From NCBI GenBank assembly GCA_018828125.1, contig JAHJWB010000001.1:496001-560000 (forward strand): DNA of 64,000 nucleotides, in the 5' to 3' direction. This document shows positions 16,711-25,707 of the stretch, one piece after another (within the stretch, counting starts at the first letter, position 1; the number at the start of each line of letters is the position of its first letter). Under the pieces are notes generated by a model that was not told the origin of the DNA, did not search any database, and was given only the letters and a program-made list of their open reading frames with translations. This DNA is from Gammaproteobacteria bacterium. GTDB taxonomy: Bacteria > Pseudomonadota > Gammaproteobacteria > Burkholderiales > Burkholderiaceae_C. The position numbers were made by a program, and so were the translations under genes.

Positions 16711-17346
16711 TTACAACCCCAGTGCCTGCAGGCTGCCGCGGCCTTCGCGGATCACTTCAGGCTCGCCGCCCGCGCCCATGGGCGTCAGGTCCACCACGGT
16801 GGTGGGCTCCAGCGGGCAGGCGCCCGCGTCCACGATGGCGTCCAGCAGCTTCTCGTAGCGATCGCGGATCTCTTGCGGGTCGTTGAGGGGCTCGGTTTCA
16901 CCCGCAGGGATCAGCGTGGTGGCCAGCAGCGGGGCGCCGTGCAGTTCCAGCAGCAACTGCAGGCCCTTGCGGTCGGGCACGCGCAGGCCGATGGTCTTGC
17001 GGGACGGATGGCTCACGCGGCGCGGCACTTCCTTGGTCGCTTCGAGGATGAAGGTGTAGGGCCCGGGCGTGCCCAGCTTCAGCAAGCGGTATTGCCGGTT
17101 GTCCACCCGGGCGTAGTTGGCCAGCTCCGACAGGTCGCGGCAGAGCAGGGTCAGGTGGTGTTTGTCATCCACTTGGCGGATGCGGCGCATGCGGTCGACC
17201 GCGTCCTTGTCGTCCAGGTGGCACACCAGCGCGTAGCTGGAGTCTGTGGGCACGGCCAGGATGCCGCCCTTTTGCAGCAGCATGGCGCCCTGATTGAGCA
17301 AGCGCGGCTGCGGGTTGTCGGGGTGAACTTCGAAATACTGGGCCAT
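16711..17346 (-). CDS. YciO/Sua5-YrdC family protein
   Basis: 211 residues covering one YrdC fold: GGILAVPTDSSYALVCHL near the N-terminus and HLTLLCRDLSELANYARV and RVSHPSRKTIGLRVPD further on. Sua5/YrdC proteins make threonylcarbamoyl-AMP for tRNA t6A modification; YciO is a related branch whose activity is less well defined. The length and opening match YciO rather than TsaC. It lies 30 bases after the PHP-domain gene on the same strand, the same neighbourhood as in E. coli yciV-yciO. Confidence 0.88.
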   Translation of the reverse strand: MAQYFEVHPDNPQPRLLNQGAMLLQKGGILAVPTDSSYALVCHLDDKDAVDRMRRIRQVDDKHHLTLLCRDLSELANYARVDNRQYRLLKLGTPGPYTFILEATKEVPRRVSHPSRKTIGLRVPDRKGLQLLLELHGAPLLATTLIPAGETEPLNDPQEIRDRYEKLLDAIVDAGACPLEPTTVVDLTPMGAGGEPEVIREGRGSLQALGL

Positions 17347-17376
17347 GGCAATCGCTGAAAGAGACGAACGAACGGG

Positions 17377-18240
17377 TCAGTGCGCGGGCCGAATGCGGTC
17401 GGCCAGCAGGTCCCACACGGGCGTCAAGGCGCCTGGCAGCAGGGGCAGCGTGCCCAGGTCGGTGTGCGATTCGTCGGGGCTGTGAAAGTCGCTGCCGCGC
17501 GAAGCGGCCAGCTCAAACTCCTTGGCCATGGCGGCATAGGTGACGTACTCGGCAGGGCTGTGGCTGCCGGTGACCACCTCTACGCCGCGCCCGCCATGGG
17601 CCTTGAACTCGGAAAAAAGTGCAAATTCTTCGTTGGCGCTGAACTTGTAGCGCGCCGGGTGGGCAATCACCGCAATGCCGCCCGCCTCGGTAATCCAGCG
17701 CACTGCGTTGCCCAGGGTCGCCCAGCGGTGGGGCACGTAGCCGGGCTTGCCTTCGGTCAGGTACTTGCGAAACACTTCCGAGGTCTCTTTGCACACGCCG
17801 GTTTCCACCAGAAACCGCGCAAAGTGGGTGCGCGAGATGAGCGCGGGGTTGCCAACAAACTTCAGGGCGCCTTCGTAGGCGTCCTTGATGCCCACCTGGG
17901 CCAGTTGCTCGGCCATGTCCTTGGCGCGCTCGCCGCGCCCGCCGCGCGTGGCGGCCAGACCCTCGGCCAGCTGGGTGTTGTCGGGGTCAAACCCCAGCCC
18001 CACGATGTGCACTGTGGTGTCGGCAAACGTCACCGAGATTTCGACCCCCGTGAGGTAGGCCATGCCCTGGACGCGGGCGGCGGCGGCGGCGCGGCGCTGG
18101 CCCCCGATTTCGTCGTGGTCGGTCAGGGCCCACAGCTCGACCCCGTTGGCTTTGGCGCGCGCCGCCAGTTCTTCGGGCGACAAAGTCCCGTCGGAAACCA
18201 CGGAATGGCAATGCAGGTCGGCGTTGAGTATGGGAGTCAC
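17377..18240 (-). CDS. PHP-domain 5'-3' exonuclease (RNase AM/TrpH-like)
   Basis: 287 residues. The PHP metal site is visible: [11 protein letters not shown] (about 8-18), LTDHDEIGG (about 39-47), TGVEISV, and the late histidines AVIAHPARY and GSDFHSP. The E. coli homologue (YciV, RNase AM) trims 5' ends of rRNA and digests 3',5'-bis-phosphonucleotides; that role is inferred by family. It is the first gene of the minus-strand group with the YciO-like gene downstream. Confidence 0.9.
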   Translation of the reverse strand: MTPILNADLHCHSVVSDGTLSPEELAARAKANGVELWALTDHDEIGGQRRAAAAARVQGMAYLTGVEISVTFADTTVHIVGLGFDPDNTQLAEGLAATRGGRGERAKDMAEQLAQVGIKDAYEGALKFVGNPALISRTHFARFLVETGVCKETSEVFRKYLTEGKPGYVPHRWATLGNAVRWITEAGGIAVIAHPARYKFSANEEFALFSEFKAHGGRGVEVVTGSHSPAEYVTYAAMAKEFELAASRGSDFHSPDESHTDLGTLPLLPGALTPVWDLLADRIRPAH

Positions 18241-18431
18241 CGGGTCATTTTAGGGCTTGTACTGATAACGCGCCCTCTGGAATCCGGGAACACTGGCTGC
18301 GGGGCGGGTTGCACCTTTCAGGTGGCCGTTCTTGCTTAATGTCATTGCCGGTAACGAGTGGGGATGGTTATTCTGCGTCGATCAACACAACGCAGGGCCA
18401 TCGAGCCTTGCGCAAAGCATCAGGAGCAACC

Positions 18432-20246
18432 ATGAAATTCAACGACCTGCGCGTCGCCCACAAGATGTGGAGCGTGATCCTGGGTCTGCTGGCACTGATG
18501 CTGGTGGCCGCTATCTGGACCCAGTGGTATGGACGGCAGGTGACCGCCGCCGCCGAGCAATCCGTCAACCAGTACGAGTCGGCCATCACGACGGCCGTGA
18601 CCTGGCGGGGCCTGGCCGAGGTGGCCGTCACCATGTCGATGGCCAGTTTTGTCACCACGGACGAAGCCCTCAAGGCCGACTTTGGCACCCGTGTCGCCGC
18701 GCTGACCGCCCGCATCACCCCGGTGCAGGAAAGAATCAACAAGGCGGCGGTGTCAGCCGAGGACAAGGCGGCCCTGGCCAGCGTAGCCGCCGCTCGGGCC
18801 GATGTGCGGGGCCAGACCGACAAGCTCAAGGAGCTGACCGACGCAGGCGATGCGGCCGCCAAACAGGCCTATCTGGCCAACACCTACCGCCCGAAGGTGG
18901 TGGCTTACCTGGAGTCGATCGACAAATTTGTGGTCGTGCAAGAGCGCCAGCGCGAGGCAGCGATGCTGGCCGCGAGTGACGCGCGGGGACGTCTGGTGCT
19001 GATTGGCGCCGCGGCGGCCGTTGCGGTGGTGTTGCTGGGCATGCTGATGGCGGCGGTGCTGGTGCGCTCCATCACGCGGCCACTCGACCGGGCAGTGGCG
19101 CTGGCCGAAACCATCTCGGCCGGAGACCTCACGCAGGACATCCACGATGACCGCAAGGACGAACTCGGGCTGCTCACGCGGGCCTTGTCGGGCATGTCAA
19201 CCCGCCTGCGGGCGGTGGTGAGCGAAGTGCGCTCGGGCGTTCACTCAGTCTCATCGGCATCCATCGAGATCGCCAACGGCAACCAGGACCTGTCGGCGCG
19301 CACCGAGCAAACGGCCTCCAACCTCGAAGAAACCGCGGCCAGCATGGAGCAACTGACGGCCACCGTCAGTCAGTCGGCCGACACCGCCCGCCAAGCCAAC
19401 CAGCTGGCAGGCACCGCCGCGCAGGCCGCTGCCAAAGGTGGCGAAGTGGTGGGCCAGGTGGTCACCAGCATGCAGCACATCACCGAAAGCTCGCGCAAGA
19501 TCAGCGACATCATTGGCGTGATCGATGGCATTGCGTTTCAGACCAACATCCTTGCGCTGAATGCGGCGGTAGAGGCGGCTCGTGCGGGCGAACAAGGCCG
19601 GGGGTTTGCCGTGGTGGCCAGCGAAGTGCGCAGCCTGGCCGGGCGCAGCGCCGAGGCCGCCAAGGAGATCAAGAACCTGATCGGTGCCTCGGTCGAAAAC
19701 GTGGAATCGGGCTCTGCCCAGGTCGCCCAGGCCGGGCAGACCATGGAGGAGATTGTGGCCAGCGTGCGCCGCGTGAGCGACTTGATTGGCGAGATCACCG
19801 CCTCGTCCACCGAACAGCGCGACGGCATCGCCCAGGTCAACCAGGCGGTGACGCACCTCGACCAGATGACCCAGCAGAACGCGGCGCTGGTCGAAGAATC
19901 GACCGCCGCTGCCGCCTCCATGCGCGACCAGGCACAAAAGCTGGCCGAAGTGGTGGCGATGTTCAACGTCGGCGCCGTGGCAGCCCCGCCACCCGCCGCG
20001 GCCAGGGCACCCGCGCCCCGGCCGTTGGCCAAAGCGCCTGCCACCGCTCCCCGCGCCGTCGGCTCCCCAACAGCAGCCAAGCCGCAGCCATCGGCCGCCC
20101 GCTTGTCTTCGTCCACGCCACCCGCTGCAAAAAAGCCTTCGTCGTCCGCTTCTTCTTCATCTGCTGCAGCAGCAGCGCCATCGGCACCCGCCGCCGCGCC
20201 GCGTGCGCAGGCCAAAGGCGGTGATGATGATTGGGAAAGCTTTTGA
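18432..20246 (+). CDS. Methyl-accepting chemotaxis protein with CheR-docking tail
   Basis: 604 residues from the ATG at 18432 (ribosome-binding site AGGAG just upstream). Membrane helix at about 12-32, a periplasmic four-helix-type ligand domain (about 35-185), second helix at about 190-212, HAMP (about 212-265), then the kinase-control coiled coil with [21 protein letters not shown] long Ala/Pro/Ser-rich tether (about 510-590) ends in [12 protein letters not shown] matches the xWxxF pentapeptide that binds CheR/CheB in chemoreceptors. Expected to sense a small solute and control CheA. The ligand cannot be told. It is separated from the next gene by a repeat element and a terminator. Confidence 0.95.
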   Translation: MKFNDLRVAHKMWSVILGLLALMLVAAIWTQWYGRQVTAAAEQSVNQYESAITTAVTWRGLAEVAVTMSMASFVTTDEALKADFGTRVAALTARITPVQERINKAAVSAEDKAALASVAAARADVRGQTDKLKELTDAGDAAAKQAYLANTYRPKVVAYLESIDKFVVVQERQREAAMLAASDARGRLVLIGAAAAVAVVLLGMLMAAVLVRSITRPLDRAVALAETISAGDLTQDIHDDRKDELGLLTRALSGMSTRLRAVVSEVRSGVHSVSSASIEIANGNQDLSARTEQTASNLEETAASMEQLTATVSQSADTARQANQLAGTAAQAAAKGGEVVGQVVTSMQHITESSRKISDIIGVIDGIAFQTNILALNAAVEAARAGEQGRGFAVVASEVRSLAGRSAEAAKEIKNLIGASVENVESGSAQVAQAGQTMEEIVASVRRVSDLIGEITASSTEQRDGIAQVNQAVTHLDQMTQQNAALVEESTAAAASMRDQAQKLAEVVAMFNVGAVAAPPPAAARAPAPRPLAKAPATAPRAVGSPTAAKPQPSAARLSSSTPPAAKKPSSSASSSSAAAAAPSAPAAAPRAQAKGGDDDWESF

Positions 20247-20257
20247 GATTGAGATAC

Positions 20258-20315
20258 TACTGATTTGATAGCTGTTAGCGCTTATGGAATAAGCGCTAGA
20301 GGCTAATTTGGATTC
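20258..20315 (+). repeat. Dispersed palindromic element, copy 2 (intergenic)
   Basis: TTTGATAGCTG leads into the stem TAGCGCTTA (20276-20284), loop TGGAA, TAAGCGCTA (20290-20298), then GAGGCTAATTTGGATT. It lies about 12 bases after the chemoreceptor stop and just before a conventional terminator hairpin. Confidence 0.85.
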
Positions 20316-20333
20316 TGTTCTTCCACCATCTCG

Positions 20334-20366
20334 CAAAAGGCAGCCCACGCTGCCTTTTGTCTTTGC
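20334..20366 (+). terminator. Rho-independent terminator after the chemoreceptor gene
   Basis: An 11-bp perfect stem, CAAAAGGCAGC (20334-20344) and GCTGCCTTTTG (20349-20359), with a CCAC loop, is followed by TCTTTG. The arm itself carries a T-run. It separates the chemoreceptor from the tautomerase gene, which has its own ribosome-binding site (AAAGGA). Confidence 0.8.
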
Positions 20367-20390
20367 GACAACACCCGAAAGGACCCGGCC

Positions 20391-20615
20391 ATGCCTCTGG
20401 TCAATATCCGCTTGGCGCGGCGCGACCAGCCCACCACCGCTGCACAAAAGGCAGCCTTGATCGCCGGTGTCACCCAGCTCATGCAGCAGGTGCTGGACAA
20501 ACGGCCCGAGAGCGTGACCGTCATCATTGATGAAGTAGACCCCGAGAACTGGGGCGAGGGGGGCGAGCCGGTGACGGTGATTCGCCAGCGGCGCAAAGGG
20601 CCGACGCAGGCCTGA
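20391..20615 (+). CDS. 4-oxalocrotonate tautomerase-family protein
   Basis: 74 residues. After Met removal the N-terminal proline (MPLVNIRL) is the catalytic base typical of the tautomerase superfamily. The length and the second half (VTVIIDEVDPENWGEGGEPV) match the small hexameric 4-OT subunits, with a Trp in the hydrophobic pocket segment. Such enzymes isomerise keto-enol pairs in aromatic degradation, but isolated copies often have other substrates. It converges on recJ with a 9-base gap. Confidence 0.88.
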   Translation: MPLVNIRLARRDQPTTAAQKAALIAGVTQLMQQVLDKRPESVTVIIDEVDPENWGEGGEPVTVIRQRRKGPTQA

Positions 20616-20624
20616 GCTTTGCGC

Positions 20625-22340
20625 TCAGAGCTGCGCCCCCTCGACCAAAAACTGCACCTTCCGCTCGCCCTTCCATTCGTTCACATCCAGCCGGAAGGCC
20701 AGCATCACCCGTGCAGGCAACTGCTCGGTGTGGCCGAACCAGATCGCGTCGACCGGGTTGCCCTGGTGCAGCAGCTTGATCGACAGGTGGTTCTTGGCCT
20801 CGCCCACCAGGCGCTGGCTCAGCACCTGTACCTCTTCGCTGAAGGTGGGCGGCAAAAAGCCCTGGCCCCAGACCTCGTGGTGCAGGGTGTCCACCATGTC
20901 GGCGCGGCAGTATTCGGGCGATAGCGGCCCGTCGGTCTCGATGCGGCGGGGGAGGGGGGCGGCGTCCAGCCATTCCTGCGCGACCTGGGCCAGCGCTTGC
21001 TCAAAGGTGTCGAACGAGTCTGCGTCCACCGTGCAGCCTGCGGCCATGGCGTGGCCGCCAAATTTGAGCAACACGCCCGGGTGGCGCTTGGCCACCAGGT
21101 CGAGCGCGTCGCGCAGGTGAAAGCCGGGGATGGAGCGGCCGGAGCCTTTGAGCTCATGCCCCTTGCCCGGCGCGCTGCTGGCGGCAAACACAAAGGTGGG
21201 TCGGTGCAGCTTGTCCTTGATGCGGCTGGCCACGATGCCCACCACGCCTTCGTGAAAGTCCGGGTCGAACACGCTGATGGCCGGGGGCGGTTCTTCGTCC
21301 TCCTGGAACAGGCTTTCTGCCATCAGCATGGCCTGGTCGCGCATGCCGCCTTCGATCTCGCGGCGCTCGCGGTTGATGCCGTCGAGCGTGCCCGCCAGTT
21401 CGGCGGCGCGGCCTGCGTCGTCGGTCAGCAGGCATTCAATGCCCAATGTCATGTCGGCCAGGCGCCCAGCAGCGTTGATGCGCGGTCCTAAGGCGAAGCC
21501 AAAGTCGAAGGTGGTGGCAACGGGCGCCTTGCGGCCGGCGGCGTGGAATAGGGCGGCAACCCCGGCAGGCATTTGCCCTGCGCGGATGCGCTTCAAGCCC
21601 TGGGCGACCAGGCGGCGGTTGTTGGCGTCGAGCTTGACCACGTCGGCCACCGTGCCCAGCGCCACCAGCGTGAGCAGCGGGTCGAGCTTGGGTTGGGTGG
21701 TGGCGTCGAAGACTCCGCGAGCGCGCAGCTCAGCGCGCAGCGCCAGCAGCACGTAGAACATCACACCAACCCCGGCCATGGACTTGCTCTCGAATGTGCA
21801 GCCGGGCTGGTTGGGGTTGACGATGGCGTCGGCCGCGGGCAGTTCGGGGCCGGGCAGGTGGTGGTCGGTGACGACGACCGTGAGGCCCAGCGCCTTGGCC
21901 TCGGCCACGCCTTCCACGCTGGCGATGCCGTTGTCCACGGTGACCAACACATCGGCGCCGCGCTCGGCTACGCGGCGAGCGATGGAGGCAGTCAGGCCGT
22001 AGCCGTCGGTCACGCGGTCGGGCACCAGGTAGTCCACGTTCTGCGCGCCCAGCAGGCGCAAGCCACGCACGCCCACGGCGCAGGCGGTGGCGCCATCGCA
22101 GTCGTAGTCGGCCACGATGACGAGGCGCTTGTTTTGCGCCATGGCGTCGGCCAACAGGCGGGCGGCGTTGTCAATGCCTTTGAGGCCCGAGGGAGGCAGC
22201 AAACGGCCCAGGCCGTCGTCCAGCTCGTCTTTGGCACGCACACCGCGCGCGGCATACAGGCGGGCCAGCAGCGGGTGCACACCGGCCTGTTCCAGCGCCC
22301 AGGCGGCGCGCGGGGGAATGTCTCTTGCTACTATTTTCAT
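20625..22340 (-). CDS. recJ: Single-strand DNA exonuclease RecJ
   Basis: 571 residues. Degrades single-stranded DNA 5' to 3' in recombination and mismatch repair. DHH-domain metal motifs are intact: VADYDCDG (76-83), VTVDNGIAS, and VTDHHLPGPE (158-167, with DHH at 159-161); the DHHA1 domain has KFGGHAMAAGC. A C-terminal OB-like region completes the usual length. The start ATG (22340) lies inside a dispersed palindromic element and overlaps the stop of the upstream gene as ATGA, so it probably depends on coupled translation; no clear ribosome-binding site is visible. Confidence 0.95.
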   Translation of the reverse strand: MKIVARDIPPRAAWALEQAGVHPLLARLYAARGVRAKDELDDGLGRLLPPSGLKGIDNAARLLADAMAQNKRLVIVADYDCDGATACAVGVRGLRLLGAQNVDYLVPDRVTDGYGLTASIARRVAERGADVLVTVDNGIASVEGVAEAKALGLTVVVTDHHLPGPELPAADAIVNPNQPGCTFESKSMAGVGVMFYVLLALRAELRARGVFDATTQPKLDPLLTLVALGTVADVVKLDANNRRLVAQGLKRIRAGQMPAGVAALFHAAGRKAPVATTFDFGFALGPRINAAGRLADMTLGIECLLTDDAGRAAELAGTLDGINRERREIEGGMRDQAMLMAESLFQEDEEPPPAISVFDPDFHEGVVGIVASRIKDKLHRPTFVFAASSAPGKGHELKGSGRSIPGFHLRDALDLVAKRHPGVLLKFGGHAMAAGCTVDADSFDTFEQALAQVAQEWLDAAPLPRRIETDGPLSPEYCRADMVDTLHHEVWGQGFLPPTFSEEVQVLSQRLVGEAKNHLSIKLLHQGNPVDAIWFGHTEQLPARVMLAFRLDVNEWKGERKVQFLVEGAQL

Positions 22341-22391
22341 AGCTGATTGCGCATTTCAGTAAAGCGCTGGGGCCTGAAAAGGCTTTGAAAA
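22333..22391 (+). repeat. Dispersed palindromic element, copy 3 (recJ start junction)
   Basis: TTTTCATAGCTGATTGCGC, ATTTCAGTAAAGCGCT and GGGGCCTGAAAAGGCTTTG follow the element's order with a decayed stem. On the minus strand it encodes the last residues of the upstream gene (RPQRFTEMRNQL), that gene's stop, and the recJ start codon. Confidence 0.65.
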
Positions 22392-23296
22392 CGCTGGGCC
22401 AGCGTGCGGGGCGCGGTGTGAAAAGCCAGGGTATTGCGTTCGCCGCACAGGGTCAGTTGCACAGGCGTGCCCCCTTCGGCCTGGCGCAGCAGGTCGGCCA
22501 CGGGGCCTGCGTCCAGCGCGGTCCATGCAGCGGCCCAGGTGCGCCAGTCTTCGTTGAGCGCGGCGTCGCGCAAGGGGGTGGGCATCACTGGCGCAGGAAA
22601 GGTGGCGGGTGCGGGCGTCGGCATGGTGCCGGTGCCGTGCACCCAGAACGAATTGATCACCGGCAGGCCGCGCTCCGAGCGCGCGTCGTTGAAGGCGTGG
22701 GTATACAGCAGCATCTGCATCTCGCTGTGCAGGCGGTGCAGGGTGCGGGCCGCTTTGGCATCCGGCATCCAGGCGCGCACGTCGCGCTGCAGCACGCGCT
22801 CTAGCGAGGCGGTGGCCAGGTCGGCAAACAGCGGGCTGCTGGCCAGCCAACGCGTGGGCTGGTCGTAGTGCAGGGTGATGCCGTCTTCGGCAAACCAGGG
22901 CGTGACGATGGCCAGCAGCGCGCGCGATGCGGCCTCGTCCAGCGCCAGGTGCTCGGGGTTGCGCAGCGTGACGTGGTCGGTACTGACCTGCCACTGGCAG
23001 GGCGTGACGAACGCCCAGGCGTCGCCGCTGGCAGGCAGGCCCTGCTGGTGGCGGTGCCATGCCGCCCAGGGGATGCGGCCGTCCTGTGCGGGCAAGCCCA
23101 GGGCGCGCGCCAGGGCTCGTTCGTGGGGGGCAGAGAAGCTGGTTTCCTCGCCGCCGCTGTCACTGTGGGCGGGGTGGGGGCTGAGCCGGGCCACAAGCCG
23201 GTCCAGGTGGGGCAGGGCCAGGCCCTGCAGGGCTTGCTGGCATCCCTCCGAGGCGCTGGCGGCGTATGGAATGAGCAAATGGGTGGTGTCCGACAT
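22337..23296 (-). CDS. COG4255-like protein (often annotated as phosphoglycerate mutase)
   Basis: 319 residues. I recognise it only as the conserved gene that precedes recJ in Comamonadaceae, often labelled cofactor-independent phosphoglycerate mutase; no mutase active-site motif is evident by eye. It opens with HLLIPYAAS, has no signal peptide, and carries conserved-looking segments LHRLHSEMQMLLYTH and LPVINSFWVHGTG. It overlaps recJ by 4 bases (ATGA), so the two are co-translated. Its final dozen residues come from a dispersed repeat element. The true function is unknown. Confidence 0.7.
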   Translation of the reverse strand: MSDTTHLLIPYAASASEGCQQALQGLALPHLDRLVARLSPHPAHSDSGGEETSFSAPHERALARALGLPAQDGRIPWAAWHRHQQGLPASGDAWAFVTPCQWQVSTDHVTLRNPEHLALDEAASRALLAIVTPWFAEDGITLHYDQPTRWLASSPLFADLATASLERVLQRDVRAWMPDAKAARTLHRLHSEMQMLLYTHAFNDARSERGLPVINSFWVHGTGTMPTPAPATFPAPVMPTPLRDAALNEDWRTWAAAWTALDAGPVADLLRQAEGGTPVQLTLCGERNTLAFHTAPRTLAQRFQSLFRPQRFTEMRNQL

Positions 23297-23376
23297 GGGC
23301 CTATTGTCCGGGATGCCACAATCTGCCCCGGCCCGCGGTATGCACCCGCACCGTGTGGGCCCTTCTTTCCAAATCC

Positions 23377-24630
23377 ATGCAAATTCCCTACGAACTGGCC
23401 CTGGGCTGGCGCTACACGCGCGCGGGCCGCGCCACGCGGCGCAATGGCTTCATCTCGTTCATCTCGGGCGTGTCCATGCTGGGCATTGCGCTCGGGGTGG
23501 CGGCGCTGATCATCGTGCTCAGCGTGATGAACGGCTTTCAAAAAGAAGTGCGTGACCGCATGCTCAGCGTGGTCTCGCACATCGAGATTTTTGCGCCCCA
23601 GGGCGCTGCGCTGCCCGACCCGGCCCTGACGCTGGCCGAAGCCAAAAAGAACCCCAATGTCGTCGGCGCTGCGCCCTTTGTGGCCGCGCAGGCCCTGCTG
23701 GCGCGGGGCGAGGACATGAAGGGCGCGCTGGTGCGTGGCATTGACCCGGCGCTGGAAGGTGCGGTGACGGACCTGGCCGCCACCAACGAAAAAACCCTCA
23801 ATCTGCTGGTGCCCGGCGAATTCCGCGTGGTGCTGGGTGGCGAACTGGCCCGCGCCCTTGGCGTGCGCGCTGGCGATGTGGTCACGCTGATTGCGCCTGC
23901 AGGTCAGGTCACCCCGGCGGGCGTGGTGCCGCGTCTCAAGCAGATGACGGTGGCAGGCACGTTTGACTCGGGCCACTACGAATACGACTCGGCTCTGGTG
24001 CTGCTGCACCACGAAGATGCGCAGCGCATCTTTCGCCTCGAAGGCCCCACCGGCGTGCGCCTCAAACTCAAAGACCTGCACCAGGCGCGCGAGGTGGCCC
24101 AGCAATTGGCAGGTTCGCTCAGCGGCCAACTGCTGATCCGCGACTGGACGCAGCAAAACCGCACCTGGTTTGCGGCCGTGCAGCTCGAAAAACGCATGAT
24201 GTTCATCATCCTCACGCTCATCGTGGCGGTGGCCGCGTTCAACCTGGTGTCCACCCTGGTGATGACGGTGACCGACAAGCGCGCTGACATCGCCATCCTG
24301 CGCACGCTGGGCGCCAGCCCCAAAAGCATCATGGGCATCTTTGTGGTGCAGGGCGCGATGGTGGGCGTCATCGGCACCGCCGTCGGCCTGCTGCTGGGCT
24401 TGGGCATTGCCTTCAACATCGACGTGATCGTGCCCGCCATCGAGAAGGCGCTGAACGCGAGCTTCTTGCCAAAGGACATCTACCTCATCAGCAAGATGCC
24501 GAGTGAACCTCAGAGCAGCGACATCATGCCCATCGGCATCATCTCGCTCGTGCTGGCTTTTGTGGCCACCCTGTACCCCAGCTGGCGCGCCAGCCGTGTG
24601 AACCCTGCCGAGGCACTTCGCTATGAATAA
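23377..24630 (+). CDS. lolC: Lipoprotein-releasing ABC transporter permease (LolC/LolE family)
   Basis: 417 residues from [15 protein letters not shown] at 23377; an ATG eight codons upstream adds an atypical leader. First membrane helix at about 28-52 ([20 protein letters not shown]), a large periplasmic domain (about 53-265), then three helices of the FtsX domain (about 268-410) with [20 protein letters not shown]. With LolD it extracts mature lipoproteins from the inner membrane and passes them to LolA. Many betaproteobacteria use one LolC/E-type permease as a homodimer. It overlaps lolD by 8 bases. Confidence 0.93.
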   Translation: MQIPYELALGWRYTRAGRATRRNGFISFISGVSMLGIALGVAALIIVLSVMNGFQKEVRDRMLSVVSHIEIFAPQGAALPDPALTLAEAKKNPNVVGAAPFVAAQALLARGEDMKGALVRGIDPALEGAVTDLAATNEKTLNLLVPGEFRVVLGGELARALGVRAGDVVTLIAPAGQVTPAGVVPRLKQMTVAGTFDSGHYEYDSALVLLHHEDAQRIFRLEGPTGVRLKLKDLHQAREVAQQLAGSLSGQLLIRDWTQQNRTWFAAVQLEKRMMFIILTLIVAVAAFNLVSTLVMTVTDKRADIAILRTLGASPKSIMGIFVVQGAMVGVIGTAVGLLLGLGIAFNIDVIVPAIEKALNASFLPKDIYLISKMPSEPQSSDIMPIGIISLVLAFVATLYPSWRASRVNPAEALRYE

Positions 24631-25354
24631 TGTAGCTACAAGTGTAATGCCATCAAGCGCTGTAGGCCAAAATGGCTTGAAACACCAGGTCGTACTCGAA
24701 GCCCGTGGCCTTACCAAGCGCTTTACCGAAGGACGTCTGGATGTGACCGTGCTGCAGGGCGTGGACCTGCAGATCCATGCCGGTGAAACGCTGGCCATCG
24801 TCGGTGCGTCGGGCTCGGGCAAAAGTACGCTGCTGCATCTGCTGGGCGGACTGGATGCGCCCACGTCGGGCACGGTGCGCCTCAAAGGCGATGAGATGTC
24901 GTCCCTGTCGGCTGAACGCCAGGGCCAGCTGCGCAACCAGCACCTGGGTTTTATCTACCAGTTTCACCACCTGCTGCCCGAATTCAGCGCGCTGGACAAC
25001 GTGGCAATGCCGCTGCGCATCCGCCGTCTGCCGCTGGCGCAGTGCCAAGCAGAGGCTGAGCGGGTGCTCACGTCTGTCGGTTTGAAAGACCGTCTGATGC
25101 ACCGGCCCGCCGAGCTGTCAGGCGGCGAGCGCCAGCGTGTGGCGATTGCGCGAGCGCTGGTCACGCGGCCTGCCTGCGTGCTGGCCGACGAGCCCACGGG
25201 CAATTTGGACCGCACCACCGCCGACGGCGTGTTCGATTTGATGCTGCAGCTCGCGCGCGACCAGGGCACGGCGTTTGTGATGGTCACGCACGATGAATCC
25301 TTGGCGGCGCGCTGCGACCGCGTGGTGCGGCTGGTGCTGGGGCGGCTGAGCTAG
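24623..25354 (+). CDS. lolD: Lipoprotein-releasing ABC transporter ATPase LolD
   Basis: 243 residues. Walker [10 protein letters not shown], signature [15 protein letters not shown], Walker [13 protein letters not shown] and the switch His (VTHDESL) are all present. LolD powers lipoprotein release with the permease encoded by the overlapping upstream gene. The first about 23 residues (MNNVATSV onward to HQV) are not typical of LolD, which usually opens right before [10 protein letters not shown]; they are encoded by a dispersed palindromic element, copy 4. A later in-frame ATG (24647) lies inside the same element. Extra N-terminal residues are probably tolerated because they precede the nucleotide-binding fold. 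Confidence 0.95.
   Translation: MNNVATSVMPSSAVGQNGLKHQVVLEARGLTKRFTEGRLDVTVLQGVDLQIHAGETLAIVGASGSGKSTLLHLLGGLDAPTSGTVRLKGDEMSSLSAERQGQLRNQHLGFIYQFHHLLPEFSALDNVAMPLRIRRLPLAQCQAEAERVLTSVGLKDRLMHRPAELSGGERQRVAIARALVTRPACVLADEPTGNLDRTTADGVFDLMLQLARDQGTAFVMVTHDESLAARCDRVVRLVLGRLS
24628..24688 (+). repeat. Dispersed palindromic element, copy 4 (lolD N-terminus)
   Basis: AATGTAGCTACAAGTG, then CCATCAAGCGCT and GGCCAAAATGGCTTGAAA follow the element order; CCATCAAGCGCT and GGCCAAAATGG are identical to copy 6 in the SDR gene. It begins at the lolC stop codon and is translated as the LolD N-terminus. Confidence 0.8.
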
Positions 25355-25418
25355 ACCTACGCCCTCTTGGCGCCACCGCAGCGCCAGGGCCCGCAGGTCA
25401 ACTGGACTGCGTGGTGAG

Positions 25419-25670
25419 TCAGATGCCGAGAATCTTCTTGGCTTCGGCCAGGGACTTCATCGAATCGTCGTGTTTGCCTGCCTTGTGGTGCATCTCGCCG
25501 TCGGCGCGCAGCTTTCTGACCTTGGCGGCGTTGTCGGCTGTCAGCGCGGGGTTGGTGGCCAATTTGGCGTCGATGGCCTTCATTTCATTGGGGCAGTTGT
25601 GGGCCAGCGCGGTGCCCGCAGCAGCCATCGAAAGCAGCACAAGGGCCGAGGCCCGGATCAAAGAACGCAT
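25419..25670 (-). CDS. Small secreted helical protein, unknown
   Basis: 83 residues. Signal peptide MRSLIRASALVLLSMAAAG, cut near ALA-HN (about residue 23), leaves a mature chain of about 60 residues, rich in Lys and Ala and probably two or three helices (LTADNAAKVRKLRADGEM, HDDSMKSLAEAKKIL). One cysteine (HNCPNEM) and several histidines (GEMHHKAGKH) could bind metal. No family recognised. It is last in the minus-strand series protease-MoxR-DUF58-VWA, 37 bases after the VWA gene, and may be part of that operon. Confidence 0.7.
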   Translation of the reverse strand: MRSLIRASALVLLSMAAAGTALAHNCPNEMKAIDAKLATNPALTADNAAKVRKLRADGEMHHKAGKHDDSMKSLAEAKKILGI

Positions 25671-25707
25671 GGATGTCTCCTGGTTGGAACATGTGTTGAT
25701 GACATTG

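Noticed and set aside
19970..20220. Low-complexity stretch as a possible recent insertion
   Set aside because: It is the Ala/Pro/Ser tether of the chemoreceptor and leads directly to the CheR-docking WESF tail.
24711..24735. AAGCGCT in the lolD body as another copy of the palindromic element
   Set aside because: It encodes the conserved LTKRFTEG of LolD and lacks the flanking TAGCT and GGCC blocks.
22801..24936. 711-codon minus-strand open frame opposite lolC
   Set aside because: It lies mostly antisense to the LolC/LolD genes and out of frame with the COG4255-like gene; no recognisable domain.
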